Source of the DNA: an uncultured Clostridia bacterium
GTDB lineage: Bacteria > Bacillota > Clostridia > Oscillospirales > Ruminococcaceae
NCBI GenBank assembly: GCA_937906945.1
Contig: CALCUE010000026.1
Coordinates: forward strand, 186,001 to 250,000
Direction: 5' to 3'
Length of the DNA: 64,000 nt
The translations under genes and the position numbers were made by a program. The notes under the pieces are model-generated. The model ran no database searches, was not told the DNA's origin, and was given only the letters and a program-made list of their open reading frames with translations. Below, one piece after another: positions 1 through 7,087 of the stretch (position 1 is its first letter; every line of letters begins with the position of its first letter).

Positions 1-181
1 TATAGTGCTAATCTTTGATTTTGCAATATCATTTTTATAAAAAAGACAAATTTTTTTCGATTTTACCCTTGTTTTTCTCTCCCTCTTTCGTATTTTCTGC
101 TCTTCTTCCCGTTCTTTTATCCAATTCCATAGAATAGAACACGCAAAAGAGTTGCGTAATATCAATTGGGAGTCTGATTAT

Positions 182-361
182 ATGGAAACTATCACAACCA
201 ATGCGCCGGCACGTTTGGAATATGGGAAGAATCCGATCCTTGCCATGGCAAGAGTTCCCGTGCAGAACTGGTCGGCCACCTATGAACCGGAAGTTGCCCT
301 CTCTCGTGGGACGCTCTTTCCCCCGTTGGATCTTCCGTTTATCGGTAAGGAGGTACGTTGA
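182..361 (+). CDS. cotJA: spore coat-associated protein CotJA
   Basis: Small (59 aa) spore-coat protein, first gene of the cotJABC operon, which is made in the mother cell and contributes to inner coat assembly. The family hallmarks are visible: a proline-rich segment with LAMARVPVQNW, then YEPEVALSRGTLFPPLD near the C-terminus. The ATG at 182 is chosen because GGGAG lies about 9 nt upstream; a longer frame from 152 has no ribosome binding site. The stop codon overlaps the cotJB start (TGATG), which implies translational coupling. An inverted repeat (ACGCAA/TTGCGT, 141-157) sits just upstream. Mother-cell sigma-E control is expected for the family but no convincing promoter could be assigned. 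Confidence 0.9.
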   Translation: METITTNAPARLEYGKNPILAMARVPVQNWSATYEPEVALSRGTLFPPLDLPFIGKEVR

Positions 362-615
362 TGGATGAACAAAAAGCTCTTTTCGCAAGGATTGTCACTT
401 GTGATTTTATTCTGACAGAAACCTCTCTTTTTCTGGATACCCATCCGGATTGCGCCGACGCGCTCGCGTTTTATCAGAAACACCTCGATATGCGGAAAAA
501 AGCTGCTGAAGAATACACGAAAAAATACGGTATGCTCTGTCATTCCGATTTTACCGGTGAAACCAATTGGCAGTGGACCGAGGGTCCTTGGCCGTGGGAA
601 TATAAGGAGGGCTGA
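361..615 (+). CDS. cotJB: spore coat protein CotJB
   Basis: An 84-residue CotJB-family coat protein. The pattern is typical of the family: an acidic helical N-terminal half, the segment LDTHPDCADALAFYQ, and a C-terminal WPWEYKEG block rich in tryptophan. AAGGAGG at about 347-353 is 7 nt from the ATG at 361, which is why that start is preferred over the TTG immediately before it. It overlaps the cotJA stop by one base and is followed six bases later by cotJC, so the three genes form one operon. CotJB is thought to act with CotJA and CotJC in the coat; its biochemical role is unknown. Confidence 0.92.
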   Translation: MDEQKALFARIVTCDFILTETSLFLDTHPDCADALAFYQKHLDMRKKAAEEYTKKYGMLCHSDFTGETNWQWTEGPWPWEYKEG

Positions 616-620
616 GCATT

Positions 621-824
621 ATGTGGATCTATGAGAAAAAATTGCAAAAACCGATCAAAATCGCCAAACCCGATCCGGCCATGGCGAAAATCATTATCAC
701 GCAACTTGGCGGACCGGATGGTGAAACCGGTGCCGCCATGCGTTATCTTTCTCAGCGCTACGCTATGCCCAACGACAAGGTCAAAGCCGTCCTGACGGAC
801 ATCGGCAAAGAGCTGTCACAATAA
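621..824 (+). CDS. cotJC: CotJC N-terminal part, interrupted by the 18-kb element
   Basis: The first 62 codons encode the N-terminus of CotJC, a manganese-catalase-like spore coat protein: MWIYEKKLQ, the conserved ITQLGGPDGETGAA, then RYLSQRYAMP. Homology stops after the DIG motif (codon 62, bases 804-806). The last codons (KELSQ, stop 822-824) come from the inserted element. The rest of the gene resumes 18 kb away at 18,814-19,233. Joining at the GG of the Gly62 codon gives an in-frame 200-aa protein, close to the normal CotJC length. In the present arrangement only a 67-residue fragment could be made, lacking the metal ligands of the C-terminal half. Confidence 0.95.
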   Translation: MWIYEKKLQKPIKIAKPDPAMAKIIITQLGGPDGETGAAMRYLSQRYAMPNDKVKAVLTDIGKELSQ

Positions 825-2440
825 CACACCCCATCCACTACGCTGTTTGCGTCCACCCGTTCTTTCCGCTTTAAGTCCTGCAATTTGTCGAGGACGAACA
901 CCCATTTCTGCGGGAGCAGGTTCAAGCGAAGCTCTACCCGGTTATCGTGGCAGACCGTCAGATGGTCGAGGACGTTCTTGTAGAACACCTCGCTCTGTGT
1001 GTCGCCGTGCACGATGGCTGTGACCTCCCGTTTTACGTCCGCTTTGAGCGCATCGAGATCGTAGTGCAGCGCCGCTTTTTGCCGGACGGTTTGAAGTCTG
1101 CCTTGCAGATCGGCGAGCTGTCCGTCGTATTTTTCGTTCATCATTCGCATTTCCTCCTTGGTAACGGTTTTTGAAAAGAAGGCGTCGAGCACGTCTTCTT
1201 TCTTTTTTGTGATTCTGTCCATTTCATATTGAATCTTTTCTTCGGTGTCCGCGCTGATATTCTCGCCCGCACGGATCGCCTCTGCCGCCAGCGCGGTCAC
1301 ATTGTTGATGACCCATGCCGTGTCCATTTGCAGGGACTGCAGGCCCTGCTTCACGATCTCCATGGCAACGTCATCTCGGATCATCTTGCCGATGCTGCAT
1401 CCGACCTCGTTGCCCTGCGCGTCTGTGTGGTGGGTTCCTTCATTGATGGCGGTAAAGCAGCCCCAGCGCTTGTAGAAGCTGCCGTCCCGGCGGTATTTCT
1501 TCCGGGAAACGAAGCTCGCGCCGCATTCGCCGCATTTGATCTTGCCGGAAAACACATAGCGGTTGGAGTGACCGGCTCCCAGCTCGCCGTGGTAGTTCCG
1601 CTTTTTCAGCTCTGCCTGCACGACATTCCACAGCTCCCGGTCAATGATTGGCTCATGGTGATCGGTGAGGCAGACCATTTCTTCCTCGCCGTGGTTATAC
1701 TTCTTGGCGTGGGTCAGATAATCCGGCGTGAAGGTCTTTTTCTGAACCAGATCGCCGACGTACTTTTCGTTTTTCAGAATCTTGACGATATGGCTGTTTG
1801 ACCAGTTGGTGTTGCCGTTGTAGGTTTTGTACCCGGCCTCCCGCAGCTCCCGTGCAATCACAGAGGTGCCTTTCTTCTCCACGCCGTACTTGTGGAAGAT
1901 CAGGCGAATGATCTCGGCTCCTTCGGGATTGACCGTCATTTTGCCGTCCTTTACATCGTAGCCGAGCATGGAAGTGCCGAACACCACGCCGCGCTCCATC
2001 TGCCGCGTCTGTCCCCACTTCACACGGGAGGAAGTCTTGCGGCTTTCCTCCTGCGCGATACTGCCCATGATGGACAGGCGCAGCTCCGCGTCCGGCTCCA
2101 ATGTGCTGATGCCGTCGTTCATGAACAGAACGCCCACGCCGAGGGCTTTCAGTTCGCGGGTGTAGGAGATCGTATCGAGGATGTTACGGGAAAAACGGCT
2201 TACTTCTTTCGTGATAATGAGCTTGAATTTGCCCATCCGGGCATCGTTGATCATCCGGTTGAACTGGGTGCGCTTCTTGGTGGAAGTGCCGGTGATGCCC
2301 TCATCGGCATAGACCTCATACAGTTCCCAATCCGGCTGGCGGTCGATATATTCGCGGAAATACCGCTGCTGGGATTCAAAGGAATTGAGCTGGTCGTCCT
2401 TGTCCGTGGATACACGGCAGTAGCTTGCTACGGGAATCAT
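758..2440 (-). CDS. large serine recombinase whose 3' end crosses attL
   Basis: Site-specific recombinase (560 aa as read here) expected to integrate and excise the element. The N-terminal resolvase domain has the catalytic serine in YCRVST (Ser11) and the arginine motif SRFSRN (81-86). The recombinase domain spans about 150-290. A zinc ribbon follows (Cys303, 306, 328, 348), then a coiled coil at about 400-455. GAGGAGGTG precedes the ATG at 2440. There is no stop codon on the element: codon 546 contains the attL GG and the last 14 residues are antisense cotJC. In the excised circle the frame would instead run 73 codons further and stop in an ATGA overlap with parB, giving about 619 aa. It follows a 70-aa gene by 46 bp, in one leftward operon with the replication genes. 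Confidence 0.93.
   Translation of the reverse strand: MIPVASYCRVSTDKDDQLNSFESQQRYFREYIDRQPDWELYEVYADEGITGTSTKKRTQFNRMINDARMGKFKLIITKEVSRFSRNILDTISYTRELKALGVGVLFMNDGISTLEPDAELRLSIMGSIAQEESRKTSSRVKWGQTRQMERGVVFGTSMLGYDVKDGKMTVNPEGAEIIRLIFHKYGVEKKGTSVIARELREAGYKTYNGNTNWSNSHIVKILKNEKYVGDLVQKKTFTPDYLTHAKKYNHGEEEMVCLTDHHEPIIDRELWNVVQAELKKRNYHGELGAGHSNRYVFSGKIKCGECGASFVSRKKYRRDGSFYKRWGCFTAINEGTHHTDAQGNEVGCSIGKMIRDDVAMEIVKQGLQSLQMDTAWVINNVTALAAEAIRAGENISADTEEKIQYEMDRITKKKEDVLDAFFSKTVTKEEMRMMNEKYDGQLADLQGRLQTVRQKAALHYDLDALKADVKREVTAIVHGDTQSEVFYKNVLDHLTVCHDNRVELRLNLLPQKWVFVLDKLQDLKRKERVDANSVVDGVCYCDSSLPMSVRTALTLSLGIA
797..815. other. left attachment site (attL) of the cotJC element
   Basis: The inferred crossover is the GG at 804-805, inside cotJC codon 62. 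To the left the sequence is native cotJC; to the right it is element. The same two bases also lie in codon 546 (Pro) of the leftward recombinase gene. The exact core could be shifted by a base or two, but reading-frame restoration and the family consensus around DIG-TEEL limit it to this place. Confidence 0.75.
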
Positions 2441-2485
2441 GATTTCACCTCCTCTTGGTGACGGATATATTATCGCAGATGTCTC

Positions 2486-2698
2486 TCACTTTTGCGAATG
2501 TGCGGGATGACTTTTCTCAAATTCACACCGCTGCATCCGCAATTTTTCTTCGGCATATCGGTACTGCTGCTCCGTCAGCCGTCCAGATTCCACAAGTGCC
2601 AGCAGCACGGCTTTCTGATATTCGTACAGAAATTCGCTGTCGGTCTCGCGGGTGATCCTGTGGTCGTTCTCGATGCGTTCGAGCGTGATCGGTTCCAT
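2486..2698 (-). CDS. small conserved protein preceding the recombinase
   Basis: A 70-residue charged protein (EYQKAVLLALVESGRLTEQQYRYAEEKL in its middle) encoded between the DnaC-like gene and the recombinase, on the same strand. Small proteins of this pattern commonly accompany serine recombinases in clostridial elements, but I cannot name the family. It is helical with a helix-turn-helix-like spacing around residues 30-50. Its size and place next to the recombinase make it one candidate for a recombination directionality factor; that is inference only. Confidence 0.6.
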   Translation of the reverse strand: MEPITLERIENDHRITRETDSEFLYEYQKAVLLALVESGRLTEQQYRYAEEKLRMQRCEFEKSHPAHSQK

Positions 2699-2749
2699 GC
2701 TGCCAGCCCTCCTTTCTACCTAAACTCTATGCACGGGACAGGTTCTCTT

Positions 2750-3394
2750 TTACCGGGTCAACTCTTTATAGGTGCGAAGTTTTTCCTTTGCCAGCTCCCG
2801 CCGCAGACTGCCGCCCTCGAAGCAGATCGGGACGCACATTTCAAGAACGCGGTCATAGATGCGCTGCTCAGTGATGGTTTACGGCGATTTCAGGTCGTTG
2901 AGGCTCAGATTGGTGGTCACGATCATCGGCTTTTGGGCAAGGTAACGTCCGTTGATAAGCCCGTAAACCTGCTCCTGCGCGTAATCGGTGCGGCGTTCCA
3001 TACCGAAGTCGTCCACGATCAGAAGGTCACATTTTTGCAGGCTGGCGAGATACCATTCCTTGTCGCGTAGCTCCATGCCGGGGAGCTTGTTCAGCATGGT
3101 ACCCAGCGTCAGCATCCGCACGTCCAACATCTGCTCGCAGAGCGCGTTGGCAATACACGCCGCCGCAAAAGTCTTGCCGTTGCCGGACTGCCCCCAGAAC
3201 AGGAGACCGAGATTGTTTATCCGCATCTCCGGCCAGTGTTCCAGATAATTCCGTGCTTCCGCCATCTGCGGCACAGCGCCGTTGTCGTTTTTGAATTGAT
3301 AGCCGTACAGCGCAGACGCATCGCCAAAGGCGGCTTCTCTCCTGATATGAATCAGATTCATGCGGTTGAAATCCTTGATTTCTTCGTCCGTCAC
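2750..3394 (-). pseudogene. DnaC-like helicase loader with an in-frame premature stop
   Basis: ATPase of the DnaC/IstB type that would load the replicative helicase during element replication. It has a Walker A box (GQSGNGKT), Walker B (LLIVDDFG) and the sensor segment IVTTNLSL. The frame hits TAA at 2879-2881 after 171 codons. The same frame then continues for 42 codons that are clearly family sequence (QRIYDRVLEMC, a typical C-terminus) to a second TAA at 2750-2752. The single nonsense codon therefore removes the C-terminal part. Translation starts at GTG 3394, overlapping the RepA-like stop as GTGA. The truncated 171-aa product retains both Walker motifs and might be partly active. Confidence 0.8.
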
Positions 3395-3876
3395 AGACTT
3401 TCGTCCTCCTTGTGTTGATAATAAGAGTCGGATATCTTTTCTTGCTTTCTTCGGTTGTTTGGGGTTCGGTTTCGCCCTGTCGGACGGGGCGTTTTTGCGC
3501 TCTCCGACGGTGCATTTTGTTGCCCTTCGGCGGTGCTTCTGCTTTCCTCCGGGATGTTCACGAAGATGTGGCTCGGCCCGTTTCCCACGGGACGCTGCCG
3601 CTCGATCAGTCCGTCCTGCGCAAGCTCGGCGAGGTGCCGCTTGACAGCGGTTTCACTGACGTGAAGCGTTTCGGCGAGCTTTTCGATGGGATAGACCACA
3701 TACACGCAGCCCGTATCGTCCGTCCAGCCGTTCTTCCGGGAGAGTGTCGCCCGGTCAAGGAGGACGGCGTAGAGCAGAATCGCCGTGGGCGGCAGGTCAC
3801 GGTTCAGCACTTCCCGCGGAATCGGGTAATAGCCCGTCAGCGCCGTCTGCCGGGTGAATGGATGTAGTTCTGCAAT
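3391..3876 (-). CDS. RepA-like winged-helix replication initiator
   Basis: Resembles the replication initiator A N-terminal family of clostridial plasmids and integrated elements. The segment TGYYPIPREVLNRDLPPTA is followed by a winged helix around VYPIEKLAETLHVSETAVKRHLAEL, then a polar, proline-rich tail. It overlaps the DnaC-like gene by GTGA, so initiator and loader are coupled. The start is unusual. An ATG at 3912 lies inside the likely -10 box and has no ribosome binding site. AAAGGAGG (about 3885-3892) points to an ATT codon at 3876 with 8-nt spacing, giving 161 aa. The ATT start is inferred; the gene assignment is firmer. Confidence 0.75.
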   Translation of the reverse strand: MAELHPFTRQTALTGYYPIPREVLNRDLPPTAILLYAVLLDRATLSRKNGWTDDTGCVYVVYPIEKLAETLHVSETAVKRHLAELAQDGLIERQRPVGNGPSHIFVNIPEESRSTAEGQQNAPSESAKTPRPTGRNRTPNNRRKQEKISDSYYQHKEDESL

Positions 3877-3910
3877 CGCTGTGTCCTCCTTTCGTTCTGG
3901 TTCGTGTATC

Positions 3911-3916
3911 ATTATA
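3911..3916 (-). promoter_or_regulatory. -10 box of the leftward rep-recombinase operon
   Basis: TATAAT on the minus strand, about 7-12 nt upstream of the expected transcript start and 20 nt from AAAGGAGG of the RepA-like gene. No good -35 is seen, which suggests regulated transcription. It shares the intergenic space with the divergent XRE gene and two palindromes, at 3952-3961 and 3984-3997. Confidence 0.5.
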
Positions 3917-3951
3917 TCTGCGATGTATGCGCAAAGGGGGATTTCCAGCAG

Positions 3952-3997
3952 AATTGCAATTTCGCGGGGCTTTCAACAAAAACTTGCAAAAATGCAA
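3952..3997. repeat. two palindromes in the rep/xre divergent promoter region
   Basis: AATTGCAATT at 3952-3961 is a perfect palindrome. TTGCA-AAAA-TGCAA at 3984-3997 is a perfect 5-bp inverted repeat. Both contain the core TTGCA/TGCAA and lie between two divergent promoters, so they are plausible operators for the XRE protein encoded at 4069. Confidence 0.5.
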
Positions 3998-4068
3998 ACA
4001 AAAAGCGCCCGGAGACTTCAAATCTATGGTATAATAGAGTTGAAATCGGGCGCAGGAGGTGTATTCTT

Positions 4069-4926
4069 TTGAAAACAGTCGGCGAACGCATCTATGATCT
4101 TCGTGAGGATGAATCCACAACCATCCGCGATCTGGCAAAGGAACTGCAAATCAGCGAATCCCAGCTTTCCCGTATTGAGAGCGGCAAGACGGCCACCATC
4201 AGCAGCGACATTCTGACCGGACTTGCCAGACACTTCCATGTTTCAACGGATTATATTCTCGGTCTTTCCCCTGTCAGGCAGAATACCTTCATTTTGTCCG
4301 ACCTCCATCTGACGGAAACGGCCTGTATGAAGCTCGCGCGGAAAGAAATCAACGGCGACACGCTCAGCCGCCTGATGGAGCATAAGGACTTTGGTCATCT
4401 GATAAAAAGCGCGGACGCTTATCTGAACGATACCTATCTGGAAGGTGTGAAATCTCGAAATAACATAATTAAGATGGGTGCCATGTTTGCGCGTGATCAC
4501 GCCGATGATTACGAGCATTCTGATGATGTCAGAATGGCGGCAAATACTGCCCTTGCTGCCAGAACCAGCGCACATGAGCTTGAAATCTCGGATATTCAGA
4601 ACTTGACGATGCGGATTCTGAAGGAAACGAAGGCTACGGTTGACGAAGAAAAGCGAGCTGGAAAAACAACTCGGCACAAGTTTGATTACGAGAAATTCAT
4701 GACGGAATATCGTGAAATTATGGAGCAGTCCTACGTAATCGAAGACGAAGACAAACGATTGAATTATGTTGTCGATCAGACCTTGGGGGCAGTTCAGAAG
4801 CAAACCGCCGTGAAGGATTCTTTCGTAAAACCGTTCAAGCCCCTGCTGCGATGGATTATAAAAAAGAGCCATGCACCGGAATCATCAGCTGTCGCTGAAA
4901 AGCCGGACGATTCTGAGGAAGAATAA
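4069..4926 (+). CDS. XRE-family transcriptional regulator
   Basis: A 285-aa DNA-binding protein with a Cro/C1-type helix-turn-helix at residues about 15-65 (DLAKELQISESQLSRIESGK, then STDYILGLS). A long, mostly helical C-terminal region of unknown function contains an acidic end (KPDDSEEE). The TTG start at 4069 is chosen because AGGAGG lies 7-8 nt upstream and the helix-turn-helix begins right after; upstream codons are not family-like. A TATAAT at 4030-4035 is the probable -10. It is divergent from the replication-recombinase operon, a common position for the master repressor of a mobile element. Confidence 0.88.
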   Translation: MKTVGERIYDLREDESTTIRDLAKELQISESQLSRIESGKTATISSDILTGLARHFHVSTDYILGLSPVRQNTFILSDLHLTETACMKLARKEINGDTLSRLMEHKDFGHLIKSADAYLNDTYLEGVKSRNNIIKMGAMFARDHADDYEHSDDVRMAANTALAARTSAHELEISDIQNLTMRILKETKATVDEEKRAGKTTRHKFDYEKFMTEYREIMEQSYVIEDEDKRLNYVVDQTLGAVQKQTAVKDSFVKPFKPLLRWIIKKSHAPESSAVAEKPDDSEEE

Positions 4927-4930
4927 AAAA

Positions 4931-5036
4931 GTGCTGCCTGTGATTTGCTTACAGGTAGCACTTGCTATATGGGTGAATGAGGTACGGGAAGGTTCATCCC
5001 GTACCGGAGGTGCGTAACGTTTCGTTACCCACCTCC
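4931..5036. repeat. three consecutive inverted repeats downstream of xre
   Basis: Three back-to-back hairpins: 4931-4941/4951-4961 (11 bp, one mismatch), 4981-4989/4997-5005 (9 bp perfect, GGTACGGGA) and 5006-5019/5023-5036 (14 bp, one mismatch). The first could terminate xre transcription, but none has a strong T-run on either side. The third contains GTAACG/CGTTAC, related to the palindrome in the promoter of the next gene (CGTTACGAAT), so it may be an operator. An origin or oriT role is also possible. Confidence 0.65.
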
Positions 5037-5067
5037 GACTTTCTATTTATGATTTTTCCAAATAATA

Positions 5068-5096
5068 TTGTTCATTCGTTACGAATGTTATATAAT
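5068..5096 (+). promoter_or_regulatory. promoter of the AbrB-fold gene with internal palindrome
   Basis: TTGTTC (5068-5073), a 17-bp spacer and TATAAT (5091-5096) make a good vegetative promoter. The spacer holds ATTCG-TTA-CGAAT (5074-5086), a perfect inverted repeat that would let a repressor block RNA polymerase. The encoded AbrB-fold protein is the obvious candidate for autoregulation. Confidence 0.7.
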
Positions 5097-5114
5097 ATAG
5101 TCGAGGTGATGTTC

Positions 5115-5684
5115 ATGGAGATTCGTAACGGCAAAATCATCGTCGGAGCCGCCGGAGGAACGGCAGGCAAAAATGCGAAAACCTACAAGGTCTCGCTCCC
5201 TTCTTCCTGGATAAAAGAGCTTGGGCTTGGCGAGGATGACAGAGCGATTCAACTGCACTTTGACGGACATCAGATTGTGATTTCAAAGCCCATGTCTTTT
5301 GATGAATTTGTTGATCTCAAGAAAACCTGCGGTCACGAACTCAAGCTGCTTTCCTATTATGAAAACGACACGCTCTGCACGACAATCTGTGCAGACTTTA
5401 CCGATAAAACGCTTTCCATCCGGAATGAGGATGTTCCAAATTTGCACCGTGCATTCGGCGTCCGGGAGCTTCCAACATGGGATGACTTCATGGAATTCCT
5501 TGAAGATCGCTGCATACCGAGGGAACGGGATGGTCTCAGGTACTATCTGGATGCGCTTGGACTGGATGAATATGATCCACTTGCTATTGTGCAGCGAACG
5601 GAAGGAAGAATGGCGGAAGACCATCAATGGCTGAAAGTCGAGGAACTATCAAACTACGTGTCTGCCGGTATTTCCGAGAAGTAG
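5115..5684 (+). CDS. AbrB/SpoVT-fold DNA-binding protein of mobile elements
   Basis: A 189-aa protein with an N-terminal swapped-hairpin AbrB-like domain (residues about 1-55: KTYKVSLPSSWIKELGLGEDDRAI, then LHFDGHQIVISK). A C-terminal domain around DVPNLHRAFGVRELPTWDDFMEFLEDRCIP is of a type common in Ruminococcaceae-like mobile elements but of unknown function. GAGGTG at 5103-5108 gives proper spacing to the ATG at 5115; an ATG at 5109 is too close. It has its own promoter with a palindromic operator. It may act as a transition-state-type regulator or an antitoxin-like partner, but no toxin gene is adjacent. Confidence 0.7.
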   Translation: MEIRNGKIIVGAAGGTAGKNAKTYKVSLPSSWIKELGLGEDDRAIQLHFDGHQIVISKPMSFDEFVDLKKTCGHELKLLSYYENDTLCTTICADFTDKTLSIRNEDVPNLHRAFGVRELPTWDDFMEFLEDRCIPRERDGLRYYLDALGLDEYDPLAIVQRTEGRMAEDHQWLKVEELSNYVSAGISEK

Positions 5685-5713
5685 AAACGGTTAAACACTT
5701 TCCGGCAAGCAAT

Positions 5714-5733
5714 GTTTGTGTATATACACAAAC
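5714..5733. repeat. perfect 20-bp palindrome
   Basis: GTTTGTGTATATACACAAAC reads identically on both strands. It lies 30 bp after the AbrB-fold gene and just before a terminator-like hairpin. A dimeric DNA-binding protein site is the simplest reading. Confidence 0.7.
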
Positions 5734-5740
5734 GAAAAAG

Positions 5741-5771
5741 CGCCGAGTTTCCGTTTTCGCGGAATCCGGCG
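5741..5771 (+). terminator. terminator of the AbrB-fold gene
   Basis: An imperfect GC-rich stem (CGCCGAG..CCG with CGGAATCCGGCG) followed by TTTTC. The stem has a one-base bulge. Confidence 0.55.
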
Positions 5772-6118
5772 TTTTCGGCTTGTTGAGGCACAGCCCCACC
5801 CCCCGCATTTTAATCGCAGAATACTTCTGCGGCTGCGCACCGTACCGGCGCTTATTCACTCATACCTTTACGCGAAAACAGGTATCTGCTGTCCAAAGTC
5901 AGCGGATGCCTGTTTCTTGGTTTTCTGTTTTCTTGATGCCGTAACGAATCACTACGGCAACTCACGGAAGGCTCGCAGAGCCGCAGCCCGATGCAGTCGG
6001 TTTCAAAGGGTTTGGGATGCTGCCCAACAAGCGAGTTTTGGCAAAATGGGTACCACTTTGCATTGCTTGCCATGGTATGTGATCTAAGTAAAAATGCGTA
6101 ACACGATAGAACAATCGG
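5772..6118. other. non-coding stretch, possible transfer-origin remnant
   Basis: About 350 bp without a credible gene between the AbrB-fold gene and kwaB. The part at 5945-6090 (ACGGCAACTCACGGAAGG, then TTTTGGCAAAATGG and ACTTTGCATTGC) looks to me like the regions found before relaxase genes in clostridial mobilizable elements. No relaxase follows. This resemblance is from memory and weak. Otherwise nothing is seen here. Confidence 0.3.
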
Positions 6119-7087
6119 CTATTGCTGGATATTATCCTTTGCTCTTGCTTCATAGTATTGTTTGGTCAGCTCTGAACGCAAATAAGAGTCATTGAGCAAT
6201 TTAATAAATGCTTCCTTTGATTTCTTAGTATCAAGTCTGATCGTTGTGCCATCATCCGAATACTTAAAGATTCCAGCAAGCCCCGGAGCAGTTTTTGTAA
6301 AAGCAATGATATCCTCTTTTGGAATATTCAGTTTGAATATAGGGGAAGAACTTTTGACTTTTGACAGTTTGCGTGAAAAAGAGATGTCATCAGAACTGTC
6401 CTTGAGGACTTGAATGTCCTCGATAATACCTATTCCATCAATAGTCTGAATTGCGTCTTTTGCAGCTCGGAATATCAGCTCATTGAATCCCATGGTCTGT
6501 TCAATCGCTTTTATGTTTTTTACAAACAGCTTATCCGCAATCTTGATCATTTGATAGTCATCATTGAGGCGAACAATGTCCTCGCCGTCAAGCTTTTCGA
6601 ATCGCTGTGTTGCTTTTTTCATGCCCAAGAGGAAGGAATCTCGTTTAATAAGCGAAATGGGATAATGCTTTTTGAAAAGAGCAATGCCACAATCCATACT
6701 TCCTATGTAAACGATGAATCCATTCAGCGAAGCAAGATCATCCTGGGTAAAGTCAAATTTAGGAGCTGTCGCCGTTGCTTCCTTTATATCAAACCTATTA
6801 AAAAGACCGATTTCTTCTGGGTACTCGTCATAATCATATTGGAAGAGAGCGTTGCTTCGATCATCAGCGGCGGATAGCAAGGGCAATGTAAGATCGTCAT
6901 TATCAAGTATACTGCTTCTAATGCTTGACGTGAACAATGCCCTAAGCTCTGGCTCAGTTTTCGAACTTTCAATATCAGCAAGCTTAATGCAAAAATCATT
7001 ATCCTTTTTCAATACGAAATAAATCTGAGAAGTATAAGGTTGCTCAAATACCTTATTCAGTTCTGTTTTTATCTCTTCTGCAGTCAT
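6119..7087 (-). CDS. kwaB: Kiwa anti-phage protein KwaB (DUF4868)
   Basis: A 322-aa DUF4868 protein, the KwaB half of the two-gene Kiwa defence system. Family-typical features are the central LGFFNRF-like segment (IGLFNRFDIKEA), YIGSMDCGIALFKKHYPI, and a C-terminal stretch ending in VEFL-like helices (KQYYEARAK). Its length matches the family. The start overlaps the kwaA stop (ATGA), and order and strand agree with kwaA-kwaB. In Kiwa, KwaB is the cytosolic partner that binds DNA and works with membrane-bound KwaA when phage attach and inject. It is the last gene of the leftward defence operon; no clear terminator follows. Confidence 0.85.
   Translation of the reverse strand: MTAEEIKTELNKVFEQPYTSQIYFVLKKDNDFCIKLADIESSKTEPELRALFTSSIRSSILDNDDLTLPLLSAADDRSNALFQYDYDEYPEEIGLFNRFDIKEATATAPKFDFTQDDLASLNGFIVYIGSMDCGIALFKKHYPISLIKRDSFLLGMKKATQRFEKLDGEDIVRLNDDYQMIKIADKLFVKNIKAIEQTMGFNELIFRAAKDAIQTIDGIGIIEDIQVLKDSSDDISFSRKLSKVKSSSPIFKLNIPKEDIIAFTKTAPGLAGIFKYSDDGTTIRLDTKKSKEAFIKLLNDSYLRSELTKQYYEARAKDNIQQ

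Noticed and set aside
758..2440. Recombinase truncated by insertion
   Set aside because: All catalytic, zinc-ribbon and coiled-coil parts are present; only the extreme C-terminus changes at attL, so the enzyme is expected to be functional.
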